Assembly: GCF_004006235.1 (NCBI RefSeq)
Contig: NZ_CP034753.1
Location: forward strand, 2,790,001-2,854,000
DNA length: 64,000 nucleotides
Source: Agromyces sp. LHK192
GTDB taxonomy: Bacteria; Actinomycetota; Actinomycetes; Actinomycetales; Microbacteriaceae
Reading direction: 5' to 3'
The notes below the pieces were generated by a model that was not told the origin of the DNA, did no database searches, and saw only the letters and a program-made list of their open reading frames with translations. Shown piece after piece: positions 34,882 through 43,486 of the stretch (its first letter is position 1; every line of letters starts with the position of its first letter). The position numbers and the translations under genes were made by a program.

Positions 34882-35178
34882 TCATGCCACGTGCACGGTC
34901 TCGAAGTGCTCGACGACGGGGAACGGCTCGTAGAAGCCGTGCAGCAGTTCGCGCCACCGCTGGTACTCGGGCGAGCCGCGGAATCCGTGCTCGTGCGCCT
35001 CGACCGACTCCCAGCGCACCAGCAGCAGGTACTCGCTCGGCGACTCGATCGACCGCGACAGGCGAAGGTCGACGAAGCCGGGCATCGACGCGATGATCGC
35101 CTTCGCCTGGCCGAAGGCGGCTTCGAACTCGCCCTCGCGACCGGGGACGACGGGCAGGATCGCGTGCTCGAGGATCAT
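34882..35178 (-). CDS. Antibiotic biosynthesis monooxygenase (ABM) domain protein
   Basis: The 98-residue dimeric ferredoxin-like fold protein (MILEHAILPVVPGREGEFEAAF at the start, SPSEYLLLVRWESVEAHEHGFR in the middle) is of the YgiN/ABM superfamily. Members act as cofactor-free oxygenases or heme-degrading enzymes; the substrate is unknown. The ATG overlaps the stop of the PaaK-like ligase gene (ATGA), so the two are coupled. Confidence 0.82.
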   Translation of the reverse strand: MILEHAILPVVPGREGEFEAAFGQAKAIIASMPGFVDLRLSRSIESPSEYLLLVRWESVEAHEHGFRGSPEYQRWRELLHGFYEPFPVVEHFETVHVA

Positions 35179-36638
35179 CGGGCGAGCCTATCCGGATGCT
35201 TCGCCGAGCGACGATTCGGGTGCGCCGCCGGATGCCCCGCCGCAGCCGCGCTCCGATATCGCCGGGGCTTGCCCTCCCCGAGGTCGCCGAGGCGCGGCAC
35301 GCGCCGCACCGGGACGGGCCGACCGAGCAGCGCCTCGAGCGCCCGCGCGGCGGCGTCGGCGTCGCCGCCGGCGATCGTCGCGCGGACGTCGCCCGCGGCA
35401 TCCTGGTCGACGGTCCATCCGTGCGCGCCGTTCGCCTGGAGCAGCTGGGTCAGGTCGACGCAGGCGACCAGGCTCCCGTCGCCGGCGAGGAAGCGGGTGT
35501 GCTCGCGCCCCTCGAGGTCGGCGATGCCGACGGCGCCGTCGGGCAGCCGCACGATTCTGCCGTGGTCGCCGGTGCGGTAGCGCACGAGCGGCAGCAGGGG
35601 GTTCTCCCCCGCGGTCACGACGATCTCGCCGACGTCGCCGTCGGCGACGGGCGCGCCGTCGGCATCGAGGGTCTCGACGAGCACCCGCCGCCCGAGCACG
35701 CGGAACGGCCCGTCGTCCGTGCGGACCCCGATCGGCCTGGTCTCGTGGAGTCCGTACACGTCGAAGACGGGGCATCCGAACGCCGCCTCGAGTTCGGCGC
35801 GCAGCGGCGCGGCCAAGGCCATGGCGCCCGAGAACAGGGCGAGGGGGCGCACCGCGTCGCGCAGGTCGGGCGCCAGTAGCTCGGCGAGGCTCGTAGGGTC
35901 GCCGGTGATCACCTGCGGGTCCTGGTCGAGCAGGAACGCGCGACGGGTCGCGCCCGCGGGCCACTGCCCCTGGTGGAGGTTGACCCGGGCCATCGTGCGC
36001 TGGTCGAACCCGCTGATGACCGAGGCGTACGTGAACGCCTGGCGCTGGTGCACGACGTGGGCGATGGCCATCCGCTCGCCGTCGGGCCGCCAGTCGACGC
36101 CCTCGGCGCGGACCAGGTCGACGAGGAGGTGGAACCCGCGGGCGACCTCCTCGACGTCGTCGGGCAGCACCAGGGCGGCTCCGGTCGAGCCCGAGCTCGT
36201 GCCGTGCAGCATCCGCCCGTAGTCCGCGTCGAGCGGCACGAACGCGGCGATGTCGTGCACGAGGTCGGCCCGCGAGATCGTCGGGAAGTCGGCCAGCTCG
36301 GCCAGTCCACCCCGGTCGCGGCGCTCACGATAGTGCAGCAGCCGCCGAGCGCGGGCGAGGTGCTCCTCCAGCCAGCCGTCGAGCGGCAGCGGATGCCGCG
36401 TGCGCTCGACCTGCTCGGCCGTGAGCCGGTCGCCGGTCGCGTGCGTCCAGGTCGGTGCGTGCGGATGCCGCCGCAACCGCTCGAGCCGTTCGGCGCCCGC
36501 GGCACCGAGCGTCGGCCAGCGCTCGTCGTCACCGAGCACCGCGGCGACGTGCGGGGTGTACTCCGCCAGGGCGAGCGGGTCGGATTCGTCGCGTCCGCTC
36601 ACGCGGGCACCCCGAACGGATGCCGCCGGGCCGCGCAC
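35175..36638 (-). CDS. PaaK/coenzyme F390 synthetase-like adenylate-forming ligase
   Basis: The 487-residue ANL-type protein has TSSGSTGAALVLPDD as the phosphate-binding loop, VYGLHETRPIG as the A5-like motif, VRYRTGDHGRIVRLPDG as the A7-like motif, and a C-terminal domain containing the lysine of EGKPRRYRS. The acid substrate is unknown. The start is uncertain: a GTG at 36638 or one at 36599 (VSGRDESD) with GGGG upstream. It begins 31 bp after the helical gene of the MoxR operon. Confidence 0.75.
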   Translation of the reverse strand: MRGPAASVRGARVSGRDESDPLALAEYTPHVAAVLGDDERWPTLGAAGAERLERLRRHPHAPTWTHATGDRLTAEQVERTRHPLPLDGWLEEHLARARRLLHYRERRDRGGLAELADFPTISRADLVHDIAAFVPLDADYGRMLHGTSSGSTGAALVLPDDVEEVARGFHLLVDLVRAEGVDWRPDGERMAIAHVVHQRQAFTYASVISGFDQRTMARVNLHQGQWPAGATRRAFLLDQDPQVITGDPTSLAELLAPDLRDAVRPLALFSGAMALAAPLRAELEAAFGCPVFDVYGLHETRPIGVRTDDGPFRVLGRRVLVETLDADGAPVADGDVGEIVVTAGENPLLPLVRYRTGDHGRIVRLPDGAVGIADLEGREHTRFLAGDGSLVACVDLTQLLQANGAHGWTVDQDAAGDVRATIAGGDADAAARALEALLGRPVPVRRVPRLGDLGEGKPRRYRSAAAAGHPAAHPNRRSAKHPDRLAR

Positions 36639-36669
36639 GCCCCCGTGCTCGCCTCACTCACTGCTCGCC

Positions 36670-37311
36670 TCATTCACGCGTGTACCTCGCGGCCGCCTCC
36701 TTGGCGCGGGCCTCGGCGAGGCGGCGCGCGACCTCCGCGCGGTGCCGATGCTCCGCGTACGCCTCGTTCAGCGCCCGGTTCTGGGCGAGCGAGTCGATCG
36801 CGGCCAGCATCGAGCGCGCGGTCTCCGCATCCTCGCCCGCGGGCAGGCGACCCGACCAGAGCAGGAGCGTGCGGGCGGCCTCCTCCCGGCGGGTGTCGTC
36901 GGCGAGCCAGTCGAGCGGGTCGCTCGCGCTCGCGACGCGCAGCGCCAGCGCGTCGATCGCGAGCGCACGCGCGGCCTCCGGGTTCGCGGCGACCAGCGGC
37001 GGCTCGAGCGGCCCGACGAGTTCGTCGGACGCGAGCACCCACAGTCCGATTGCCGCGCCCAGCCGTACCTCCGCATCTCCGGCGTATTCGAGGCACGAGA
37101 GCTGCGTCGCCCCGGTTCGGCCGAGCACGTCGGCGGCGAGCGCGGGCAGCTGCACCCGCTCGTCGAGGAACGGGCGCGGCACGCTCGAGATCCTCGAGGC
37201 GACGGCGGCGACGGATGGACCTGGCGCGAGCTGCTCCCACCGCACCGGGTCGTCCGCGTCTGCGGCGACCCGCTGCGTCCAGCGGGCGAGCCGTTCGTCG
37301 GGTTCAACCAT
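36670..37311 (-). CDS. Helical protein of the MoxR-VWA operon, unknown function
   Basis: The 213-residue protein is rich in Ala, Leu and Arg, with helical-repeat character: TGATQLSCLEYAGDAEVRLGAAIGLWVLA and ARTLLLWSGRLPAGEDAETARSMLAAID recall HEAT-type arrays. A charged C-terminal coiled coil ends it (AEHRHRAEVARRLAEARAKEA). The ATG at 37311 overlaps the VWA gene stop by 8 bp. It may be a scaffold or partner of the VWA protein; this is inference from position only. Confidence 0.6.
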   Translation of the reverse strand: MVEPDERLARWTQRVAADADDPVRWEQLAPGPSVAAVASRISSVPRPFLDERVQLPALAADVLGRTGATQLSCLEYAGDAEVRLGAAIGLWVLASDELVGPLEPPLVAANPEAARALAIDALALRVASASDPLDWLADDTRREEAARTLLLWSGRLPAGEDAETARSMLAAIDSLAQNRALNEAYAEHRHRAEVARRLAEARAKEAAARYTRE

Positions 37312-39163
37312 GCAGCACCTCCGCGAGCCTGACGCACGCGGCCGGTGCGTCGTCCATCGAGTCCAGGTAGATCACGTCGTAGCCGGCGTCGGCGGCGGCC
37401 GCCTCGACGCTGCGGCGCGGGTCGAGCAGCAGCAGGGTGCCGGTCGAGAGCTTGGCGCGCACCTCGGCCGCGACGTGCTCGAAGCCGGGGTTCCACCGGC
37501 CGAACATCGAGTCGAGACCCTCGTCGGAGAGCACGACCACGTGCCGCCGCTCGCCCTCGCGGAGCGACATGAGCTTGGCGTACCGCTCGCCGTAGAGGTC
37601 GAGCGGGAACGAGGTGCCGCCGGCGAAGAACGTCGCGAGCCCCTCGATCACGAGCTTCGGGTCGCGGACGAACCACTCCGTCCCGGCGACCTGCCGCGGA
37701 CCGGAGAAGCTGGTGACGCGCACCCGGCCGCCGCCGCGCAGCACCGACAGCGCGAGGATCGTCCCCGCGAGCACCGCGGGCGAACCGGTGACGGGGTTCG
37801 GCATCGACCCCGACGAGTCGATGTAGAGGTCGAGCTCGATGCTGGCCTCGACCGGTTCGGGGTCGCCCTCGATCCAGCTCCGCCGACGGGTCGTGACGCC
37901 GGGGATCGGCGTGATGGACCCCTGCATCGTCGTCGGCCAGTCGATCTCGGCGAGGTCGTCGCCGACCTCCCACAGCTCGGACGGGCCGGGGAGTTCGATC
38001 GACGGCCGCGCGTCGCGCCGCTGGGTGAAGGGCCGAACCCATCGGGCGGCGTCGAGGCGGTAGCGCTCGGCGAGGCCGGCCCGATCGTCGACGCTGTACA
38101 ACCCCCGGGTGTCGGCCGTGCCGTAGCCCTGCCCGCCCGCACCATCCTTCGCACGCCCTGACGAGCCCGCACGAGCCGCCGCGTCGCGCGGATCGACGGG
38201 TGCCTCATGCAACCGCCGGTCCGCGAGGATCCGGCCCGTCTCCTCGGTGCTCGGCGCCGAGTCGTCGGCGTCGCACACGCCCATGCCGAACGCGATGAGA
38301 CCGGCCGTGCGCCCGAGCAGGCGGTCGACCTCGATGAGGTACGGCGCCGCGAGCATGCCGAAGCGGAGCGCGCCCGACACCGGGTCGATCGCGAAGGTCC
38401 GCACGGTGTCGGCGACGAGCGCGGCGTCGAGCTCGGGGCGGGTCATCGCGAGCTCGATCAGCTCGTCCTCGATCCGGTCGGCGGCGGCCCGCGCCTCCTG
38501 CAGCTCGCGCTCCTGCTCGGCATAGCGTTCGCGCGTCCGGGCCGTGAAAACGACGGGCGCCTGGTCGGCGCCTGTCGGCGCGGCCTCGCGCTCGGGAAGC
38601 GCCGGCGGCCGGGGCGGGCACATCGTGCCGGCCGGCCGGCGCCAGAGGAGTTCGTACGTACGCCGGTAGACCCACCAGAGGCGGTCCTCCGCGTCGAACG
38701 AGCGATGGAACATCAGGCGCATCATGCGCGCGAGGCCGGGTTCGGCCTCGTCGGGCGCGGCGCGGCGCTGCAGCTCGGCGACGCGGGCGTTCACGAGCAG
38801 GTCGCTCCAGAGGTTCGCGAGGTAGCCCTGCCTGGCCGGGTCCTCCGCGCCCCCGGAGGCGACGAGCGCGCGGCCCATCTGGTGCCGGATCTTCAGCGAG
38901 TCGATACGGGTGCTCGGGGAGAGCACGTGGTGGCCGAGTTCGTGTGCGAACACCGACTCGAGCTCGCCGCCGATGCCGTCCGCCTCGAGCATCGCGGGGT
39001 CCACGGTGATCGCCGGCGGGAACTCGAACCATGCCGCGGCCCCGTGCGCGTCACCGGCGCCGGGCAGCAGCTTCGGGTCGTGCATCTCGACGCGCCACAG
39101 CGCCTGCGCCGCGATCCAGGCGTCGCGCGCCGCGTCGTCCAGCGCGCCGCCTCCGGCGTCCAT
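37304..39163 (-). CDS. Zincin-like metallopeptidase fused to VWA domain (COG3864/DUF2201-like)
   Basis: The 619-residue protein has an N-terminal zincin motif HELGHH at residues 74-79, followed by NLWSDLLVNARV (117-128), matching the N..xD...N pattern of DUF2201 peptidase-like domains. A charged helical middle segment spans 200-260. A C-terminal VWA domain has the complete MIDAS: D449-x-S451-x-S453, T517 in GGTSF and D547 in VVVLSDEGLD. The ATG at 39163 overlaps the previous stop (TGATG), which is preferred over a GTG at 39190. Partnership with the MoxR ATPase is typical, but the process is unknown. Confidence 0.8.
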   Translation of the reverse strand: MDAGGGALDDAARDAWIAAQALWRVEMHDPKLLPGAGDAHGAAAWFEFPPAITVDPAMLEADGIGGELESVFAHELGHHVLSPSTRIDSLKIRHQMGRALVASGGAEDPARQGYLANLWSDLLVNARVAELQRRAAPDEAEPGLARMMRLMFHRSFDAEDRLWWVYRRTYELLWRRPAGTMCPPRPPALPEREAAPTGADQAPVVFTARTRERYAEQERELQEARAAADRIEDELIELAMTRPELDAALVADTVRTFAIDPVSGALRFGMLAAPYLIEVDRLLGRTAGLIAFGMGVCDADDSAPSTEETGRILADRRLHEAPVDPRDAAARAGSSGRAKDGAGGQGYGTADTRGLYSVDDRAGLAERYRLDAARWVRPFTQRRDARPSIELPGPSELWEVGDDLAEIDWPTTMQGSITPIPGVTTRRRSWIEGDPEPVEASIELDLYIDSSGSMPNPVTGSPAVLAGTILALSVLRGGGRVRVTSFSGPRQVAGTEWFVRDPKLVIEGLATFFAGGTSFPLDLYGERYAKLMSLREGERRHVVVLSDEGLDSMFGRWNPGFEHVAAEVRAKLSTGTLLLLDPRRSVEAAAADAGYDVIYLDSMDDAPAACVRLAEVLHG

Positions 39164-39981
39164 CAGCCCGGCTCCGGCGTCCAGAGCCACGCCAGGTGGG
39201 TGTCGGTCCGCAGCACGACGTTCACGCCCGGGAGCCCGACGGCGGCCGGCCGGTCCCGCGCGAGGTCGGATGCCTCATCCGCCTCGGCCCGCGCGCATCG
39301 CCCACCCCACACGTCGCCGTCGACCCGCCACCACTCACCGGCGGCGAACACGGCGAATCCGCCGGTCGCGTCGAGCGGATGCCACTGCTCCGGCGGGGCG
39401 ACCCAGGCGTCGCCGAATCCGGCGAAGCCCCCGACGCTCCACACGAATCCGTTCGCCGCCGACCGACCCGGCCACCAGTACCGGTCGGTCGCCTGCCGAT
39501 CGAGGAACTCGTCGAGGCCGGACGCCGCGGACGCACCCGAGATCGCAGAGGCACCGGATGCCGCCGACGCACCCCATGCCTCAAGCCCGAGGACGGCGGC
39601 CGCGACGCGAGCGCGCCCCTCCGCGAAGCGCATCGCCTCGCACCGGGCGAGCGCATCCTCGCGCAACGCCACGACCCCGGCCCGCCAGCCCGCGAGGGCG
39701 GCGACGTCGAGCAGGGCCTCACGGGCCGGCCGCAGCGTCACGCCCGGGGCATCCGTCGTCACGCGCCCGTCGGCGGCGTCGGCGAGCATCGAAACGCCCG
39801 CACCGAGCGCCGCACGGAACGCGCGCTCGCGGCCTCCGCGGCGCACGACGTTCGCGACGGCGAGTGCAGGGTCGAGTCCGGCCGCGGCGAGCGCATCGAC
39901 GGCGCGGGCCTCGGCCGCGGCATCCGGTTCGGTCAGCGGGCGATACGTCGAGTCGGCCAGCACGCTCGGCCGCGCGATCAT
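39163..39981 (-). CDS. Unknown protein of the MoxR-VWA operon
   Basis: The 272-residue protein has a helical N-terminal half (DAAAEARAVDALAAAGLDPALAVANVV). A short Gly/Ala/Ser linker (SAASGASAISGASAASG) leads to a tryptophan-rich beta C-terminal half (DRYWWPGRSAANGFVW, DAWVAPPEQWHPLD, GEWWRVDGDVWGG, THLAWLW). I recognise no family. The ATG overlaps the MoxR stop by 4 bp and its own stop overlaps the VWA start. This tight coupling suggests stoichiometric assembly with both. Confidence 0.6.
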   Translation of the reverse strand: MIARPSVLADSTYRPLTEPDAAAEARAVDALAAAGLDPALAVANVVRRGGRERAFRAALGAGVSMLADAADGRVTTDAPGVTLRPAREALLDVAALAGWRAGVVALREDALARCEAMRFAEGRARVAAAVLGLEAWGASAASGASAISGASAASGLDEFLDRQATDRYWWPGRSAANGFVWSVGGFAGFGDAWVAPPEQWHPLDATGGFAVFAAGEWWRVDGDVWGGRCARAEADEASDLARDRPAAVGLPGVNVVLRTDTHLAWLWTPEPG

Positions 39982-41549
39982 CCGGCCCGCTCCGCCCAGC
40001 GCAGGTAGGCGGTGTACCGCTGGTGCAGGTACTTGAGTGCGGTGAGGTCGTCGAAGTTGCGGCCGTACAGCTTGCCGGTCGCCGCGATCGTGCGGATGCG
40101 CGATTCGATCTCGGTGATGCGGCGCGACGCCTCGACCGGGGACAGTCCGTCGAGGCCGGCGTCGAGCTGTGCGAGCAGGTCGACGACCGGGTCGTCGACG
40201 CCGAGCCCGAGGGCCGCGAACTGCCGGCGGGACTGGGCGAACAGGTCGGCGAGCCAGCTCATCGGGTCGGTCGCGAGCTCGCGTTCGGCGCCGACGTCGA
40301 ACCGCGGGTGCGTCGGATTCGGCAGCAGCTTGCCGCGCAGCGCGAACGGCAGCACCGCGGCGATGTCGTCGAGGCCGACCTCGTCGCGCCCGCGGAACCA
40401 CGCCATCGCCTTCGCGTAGATGATGAGCGTCTGCAGCGGCCGCACCGACAGCCCGTTGAGCGTCTGCGCCCCGAGGTCGGCCTCGAGGTCGGCGCCCGAG
40501 TTCTGCTCGATCACCTCGTTGACCCGCCCGCCCGCGGTCGTGACCGTGTCCTTCGTGCGGTATTCGAACCGGCGCCCGCCGTGCTGCACGAACTCGAACT
40601 GGCCGAAGAAGAACTCGAGCTGGCGGCGCACCTGCGCTGGCAGCGGCAGCGCGCGGATCTCGGCGCGCATCCGCGCGCGCTCGTCGGCCGTGAACACGAG
40701 CTCGTCGGGCACGTGCTCCTCGGGCTTCTCCCCGGCCTCGACGCGGGCGACCAGCTCGTCGAAGAAGTGGGCGTTGAAGCCCGCCGCCGGCACGGTCACG
40801 TCCATGCGGTCGCGCAGGGCCTGGATCACGGGGAACGTGCCGCCGCCCGCGTCGTCGTTGGCGGTGAAGTACCAGCTCTCGACCCCGCCGTCGGCGTTGG
40901 TGCGCAGCATCTGGTCGTGGCTCTCGACGTAGCCCTCGGCGACCATCGTGAGCAGCGCCGACTGCGTCTTCGTCGGGATCCGGTTGTACTCGTCGATGAT
41001 CTTCACCGGCCGGCCGAGCCATTCGCGCCAGGCGATGCGGATGTCGGCGAGCCGCTCGGCGTTCATGAGGTCGCGCGGCAGCGGGATGCCGACGAGGTCG
41101 CTGACGCCCAGCTGCGGATGCCCCTGCTGCACGCCCCGGCGCACGTCGTCGGGCGACGAGCCGGCGAGCACGCCCATGAGCACGGCGACGGTGGTCTTGC
41201 CGCGTCCCGGTCCGCCGATGAGGAGGCACTTGCCGCCGACGGCGAATGTGATGAGCGGCATGAGGACGTTCGACGAGAAGGAGGCGTCGCTCGGCAGGTT
41301 GAGCTCCGCCCCGGCGTCGCCGAGGGCGAATGTCACGGGTGCGCCGTCGGAGAACTCGAGGTCGTAGTACGGCGAGATCACGGCCCGGTTGACGATCCAG
41401 TAGTACGCCTGGCGCAGCTTCTCGTCGAGCTGCGGTGCGGCCTGCGCGTCGGGCGCGAGGAACAGGTCCTCTGCCGTGATCGACGTCGATGCACCGGGTC
41501 CGGCGGGGGCGGTGGGGGACGCGGAGACCTTGTGCCATCGATCCGACAT
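39978..41549 (-). CDS. MoxR-family AAA+ ATPase
   Basis: The 523-residue protein has Walker A GGPGRGKT (112-119), Walker B KIIDE (183-187) followed by YNRIPTKTQSALLTMVAEG, sensor-1-like YFTANDD (227-233) and arginine-finger-like LRDRMD (245-250). The C-terminal 250 residues form the lid and a helical extension. MoxR ATPases act as chaperones with VWA partners to insert metals or remodel complexes. TAGGCT ends 6 nt before the ATG, so this gene heads its own leaderless transcript. Confidence 0.9.
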   Translation of the reverse strand: MSDRWHKVSASPTAPAGPGASTSITAEDLFLAPDAQAAPQLDEKLRQAYYWIVNRAVISPYYDLEFSDGAPVTFALGDAGAELNLPSDASFSSNVLMPLITFAVGGKCLLIGGPGRGKTTVAVLMGVLAGSSPDDVRRGVQQGHPQLGVSDLVGIPLPRDLMNAERLADIRIAWREWLGRPVKIIDEYNRIPTKTQSALLTMVAEGYVESHDQMLRTNADGGVESWYFTANDDAGGGTFPVIQALRDRMDVTVPAAGFNAHFFDELVARVEAGEKPEEHVPDELVFTADERARMRAEIRALPLPAQVRRQLEFFFGQFEFVQHGGRRFEYRTKDTVTTAGGRVNEVIEQNSGADLEADLGAQTLNGLSVRPLQTLIIYAKAMAWFRGRDEVGLDDIAAVLPFALRGKLLPNPTHPRFDVGAERELATDPMSWLADLFAQSRRQFAALGLGVDDPVVDLLAQLDAGLDGLSPVEASRRITEIESRIRTIAATGKLYGRNFDDLTALKYLHQRYTAYLRWAERAG

Positions 41550-41555
41550 CGCGCC

Positions 41556-41561
41556 AGCCTA
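41556..41561 (-). promoter_or_regulatory. -10 box of the MoxR operon, embedded in the nadR stop codon
   Basis: TAGGCT on the minus strand begins with the TAG stop codon of the nadR-like gene and ends 6 nt before the moxR ATG. Confidence 0.6.
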
Positions 41562-42707
41562 TCCGCCGGGTGCGACGCGGACGTCGACGCCGTCGTCGAG
41601 GTCGGCGCGCACGCCGGATGCCTCGGCCGAACGCCGCTGGATCTCCTCCTGCTCGGCCTGCGACCGGGCTTCGAGCGGCAGCGCGAACTCGAGCCTCGCG
41701 GCCATCGTCCGGCGCGCGGCCGGCAGGGACGCGGCGACGCGCTCGGGTACGGATCCGTGCACCTCGAGCCACGGCACCGGCTGGGCGGCGAGCACGTCGC
41801 GGAACCGCTGCTGCATGTCGTGGCGCAGGTGCTCGCCGTCGCGCGTGCCGTCTTGGACGAACGGGATCTCGTCGCCCGTGAGCAGGTACAGGTCGGGCCG
41901 GTGGCCGGCCGCGCGGTCGACGATGCGCGGCGACGGATGCCCCACGTACCGCTCATGCCAGAGCGCGGTGGCGAGCACGTCGGTGTCGCATACCAGCACC
42001 GGCGCGGGCACCCGCCGCAGCGCGGCCGCCTCGAGCTCGATCTGCCGGTCGACGATGAGGTCGAACTCGTCGCTGCGCCACGGCTCGTCGAGGCCGCCGT
42101 CGGCGCCGACGCCGCGGGTGATCGAGTGCTCGCGGCCGTACTCGGGCACCCAGTGGGTGCCGAGCGCCTCGGCGAGCGCCTCGGCGAGCGTGGTCGAACC
42201 GGTCGACTCGGCGCCGAGCACGACGATGCGCGCGGCGAGCGAGGCGCGCACCGACGGTGCGAGCTCGTGCCAGTGCGCGGCAGGATCGGCGCGCACCGCG
42301 GTGCCCGACACCGGGTTGACCCGGCGGCCGGGGTCGACCTGCACCCAGGCCGCGCCGAGCCGCTCGGCGAGTTCGGCGCCGTACCCGTCGCTCGTGAACA
42401 CCGCGTCGACGGGCCCGGCCGGCGACCCGTCGGCGAGCGCGGCGATGAGCGCGGTGTGCGCGGTCCACGCGGCATCCGACGCGAAGTCGACGGGTGCGTC
42501 GTCGAGCGCCGCGACGACCCGGGCCGTCGGATGCTCCTCGCGGACCCAGTCGGCACGCACCTCGAACGGGACCGACTCGACGCTGGAACCCAGCACCTCG
42601 ACCGTTACGGCGTCGCAGGCGCGCAGCGCCGTGCGGATCAGGTGCGAGTGCCCGGCGTGCAGCGGGTAGAACTTGCCGATGACGAGGCCGTGGCGGAACT
42701 CAGGCAC
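41559..42707 (-). CDS. nadR: NadR-like bifunctional NMN adenylyltransferase / ribosylnicotinamide kinase
   Basis: The enzyme phosphorylates nicotinamide riboside and adenylates NMN to NAD. The 382-residue protein has the nucleotidyltransferase motif GKFYPLHAGHSHLI near residue 10 and a second P-loop VLGAESTGSTTLAEAL near residue 165 for the kinase, with YLLTGDEIPFVQDGTRDGE later. It lacks the N-terminal HTH of enteric NadR. The GTG at 42707 overlaps the pnuC stop; the longer ATG frame starting in a 9-bp repeat (MPRMPRMPRR) is rejected. Confidence 0.9.
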   Translation of the reverse strand: MPEFRHGLVIGKFYPLHAGHSHLIRTALRACDAVTVEVLGSSVESVPFEVRADWVREEHPTARVVAALDDAPVDFASDAAWTAHTALIAALADGSPAGPVDAVFTSDGYGAELAERLGAAWVQVDPGRRVNPVSGTAVRADPAAHWHELAPSVRASLAARIVVLGAESTGSTTLAEALAEALGTHWVPEYGREHSITRGVGADGGLDEPWRSDEFDLIVDRQIELEAAALRRVPAPVLVCDTDVLATALWHERYVGHPSPRIVDRAAGHRPDLYLLTGDEIPFVQDGTRDGEHLRHDMQQRFRDVLAAQPVPWLEVHGSVPERVAASLPAARRTMAARLEFALPLEARSQAEQEEIQRRSAEASGVRADLDDGVDVRVAPGG

Positions 42708-43374
42708 CGGTCGCGGCCCTCGCCGTGGCATCCGTGGCATCCGTGGCATCCGACTGTTCAGCGCCGGCGGGTCCGTCCGGTGCGTTCCCGCGCTGCTGCC
42801 GCTGCTCGCGCTCCACGCGGAGCCAGGAGCGCCAGCTGACCGCGCAGATCACGATGAACCCGGCGTACAGCACCGCCGTGATCCACAGCCCGGTCGCGAT
42901 CGCGAGCCCGACGAACGCGATGTCGACCGCGATCCAGACCGCCCAGTTCTCGATGCGCTTGCGGTTGAGCAGGTACTGCGCGACGAGGCTCGCGGCCGTG
43001 GTCGCGGTGTCGGCGAGCGCGACCTGCGAGTCGGTGAACGTCGCGAGCACCCACCAGAGCAGTACGGTGCCACCGACGCCGGCGAGCACGAGCCACGGCA
43101 CCTGGCGTCGGGGCGTTCGCGCGATGAAGCCGCGGTCGTGCTCGGCTCCGCGCGTCCACCGCCACCACCCGTGCACGCCGAACGCGAGGTACACGACCTG
43201 CAACCCGGTCGCCGCATAGAGGCCGGAGCTCGCGAACAGCACGATGAACACGAGGTTGTTCGCGATGCCGATCGGGTAGTTCCACACGTTGCGCCGGCCC
43301 GCGAGCACGACGCACAGGGCACCGGTCGCGAAGCCGAGCACCTCGGTCCAGTGCGCGAGCAGCCATTCGATCAC
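42700..43374 (-). CDS. pnuC: Nicotinamide riboside transporter PnuC
   Basis: The 224-residue membrane protein has about seven helices. Substrate-pocket segments are VWNYPIGIANNLVFIVLF, YLAFGVHGWWRWTRG and LLNRKRIENWAVWIAVDIAFVG. Its C-terminus (SDATDATDATA) is encoded by three 9-bp units containing GGCATCCG on the opposite strand. The uptake is made unidirectional by NadR kinase, encoded by the overlapping downstream gene. The GTG start has TAGGCT six bases upstream. Confidence 0.93.
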   Translation of the reverse strand: MIEWLLAHWTEVLGFATGALCVVLAGRRNVWNYPIGIANNLVFIVLFASSGLYAATGLQVVYLAFGVHGWWRWTRGAEHDRGFIARTPRRQVPWLVLAGVGGTVLLWWVLATFTDSQVALADTATTAASLVAQYLLNRKRIENWAVWIAVDIAFVGLAIATGLWITAVLYAGFIVICAVSWRSWLRVEREQRQQRGNAPDGPAGAEQSDATDATDATARAATGA

Positions 43375-43380
43375 CGGGAC

Positions 43381-43386
43381 AGCCTA
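43381..43386 (-). promoter_or_regulatory. -10 box of pnuC-nadR, leaderless
   Basis: TAGGCT on the minus strand ends 6 nt before the GTG at 43374. A leaderless message leaves no room for an NAD riboswitch. Confidence 0.55.
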
Positions 43387-43486
43387 GGGGCCGCGCCGGC
43401 CCGGGTCCTCCGGACCGGCAGGACATCGACGGCCGTCGTCCGTCGCCGAGGGGCGCGCCGCAGCCCCCGTGGGCGAGGATGAGGGC

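Noticed and set aside
42707..42749. Longer NadR start giving MPRMPRMPRR
   Set aside because: This extension is the antisense reading of a 9-bp repeat at the 3' end of pnuC; the GTG at 42707 fits the family N-terminus.
38910..42839. 1,309-residue + strand open frame opposite MoxR and nadR
   Set aside because: Composition is repetitive Arg/Ala/Gly/Asp and the opposite strand carries complete MoxR, VWA and NadR motifs.
43375..43486. NAD or other riboswitch upstream of pnuC
   Set aside because: The promoter places the start of the mRNA at the GTG, so no leader RNA exists.
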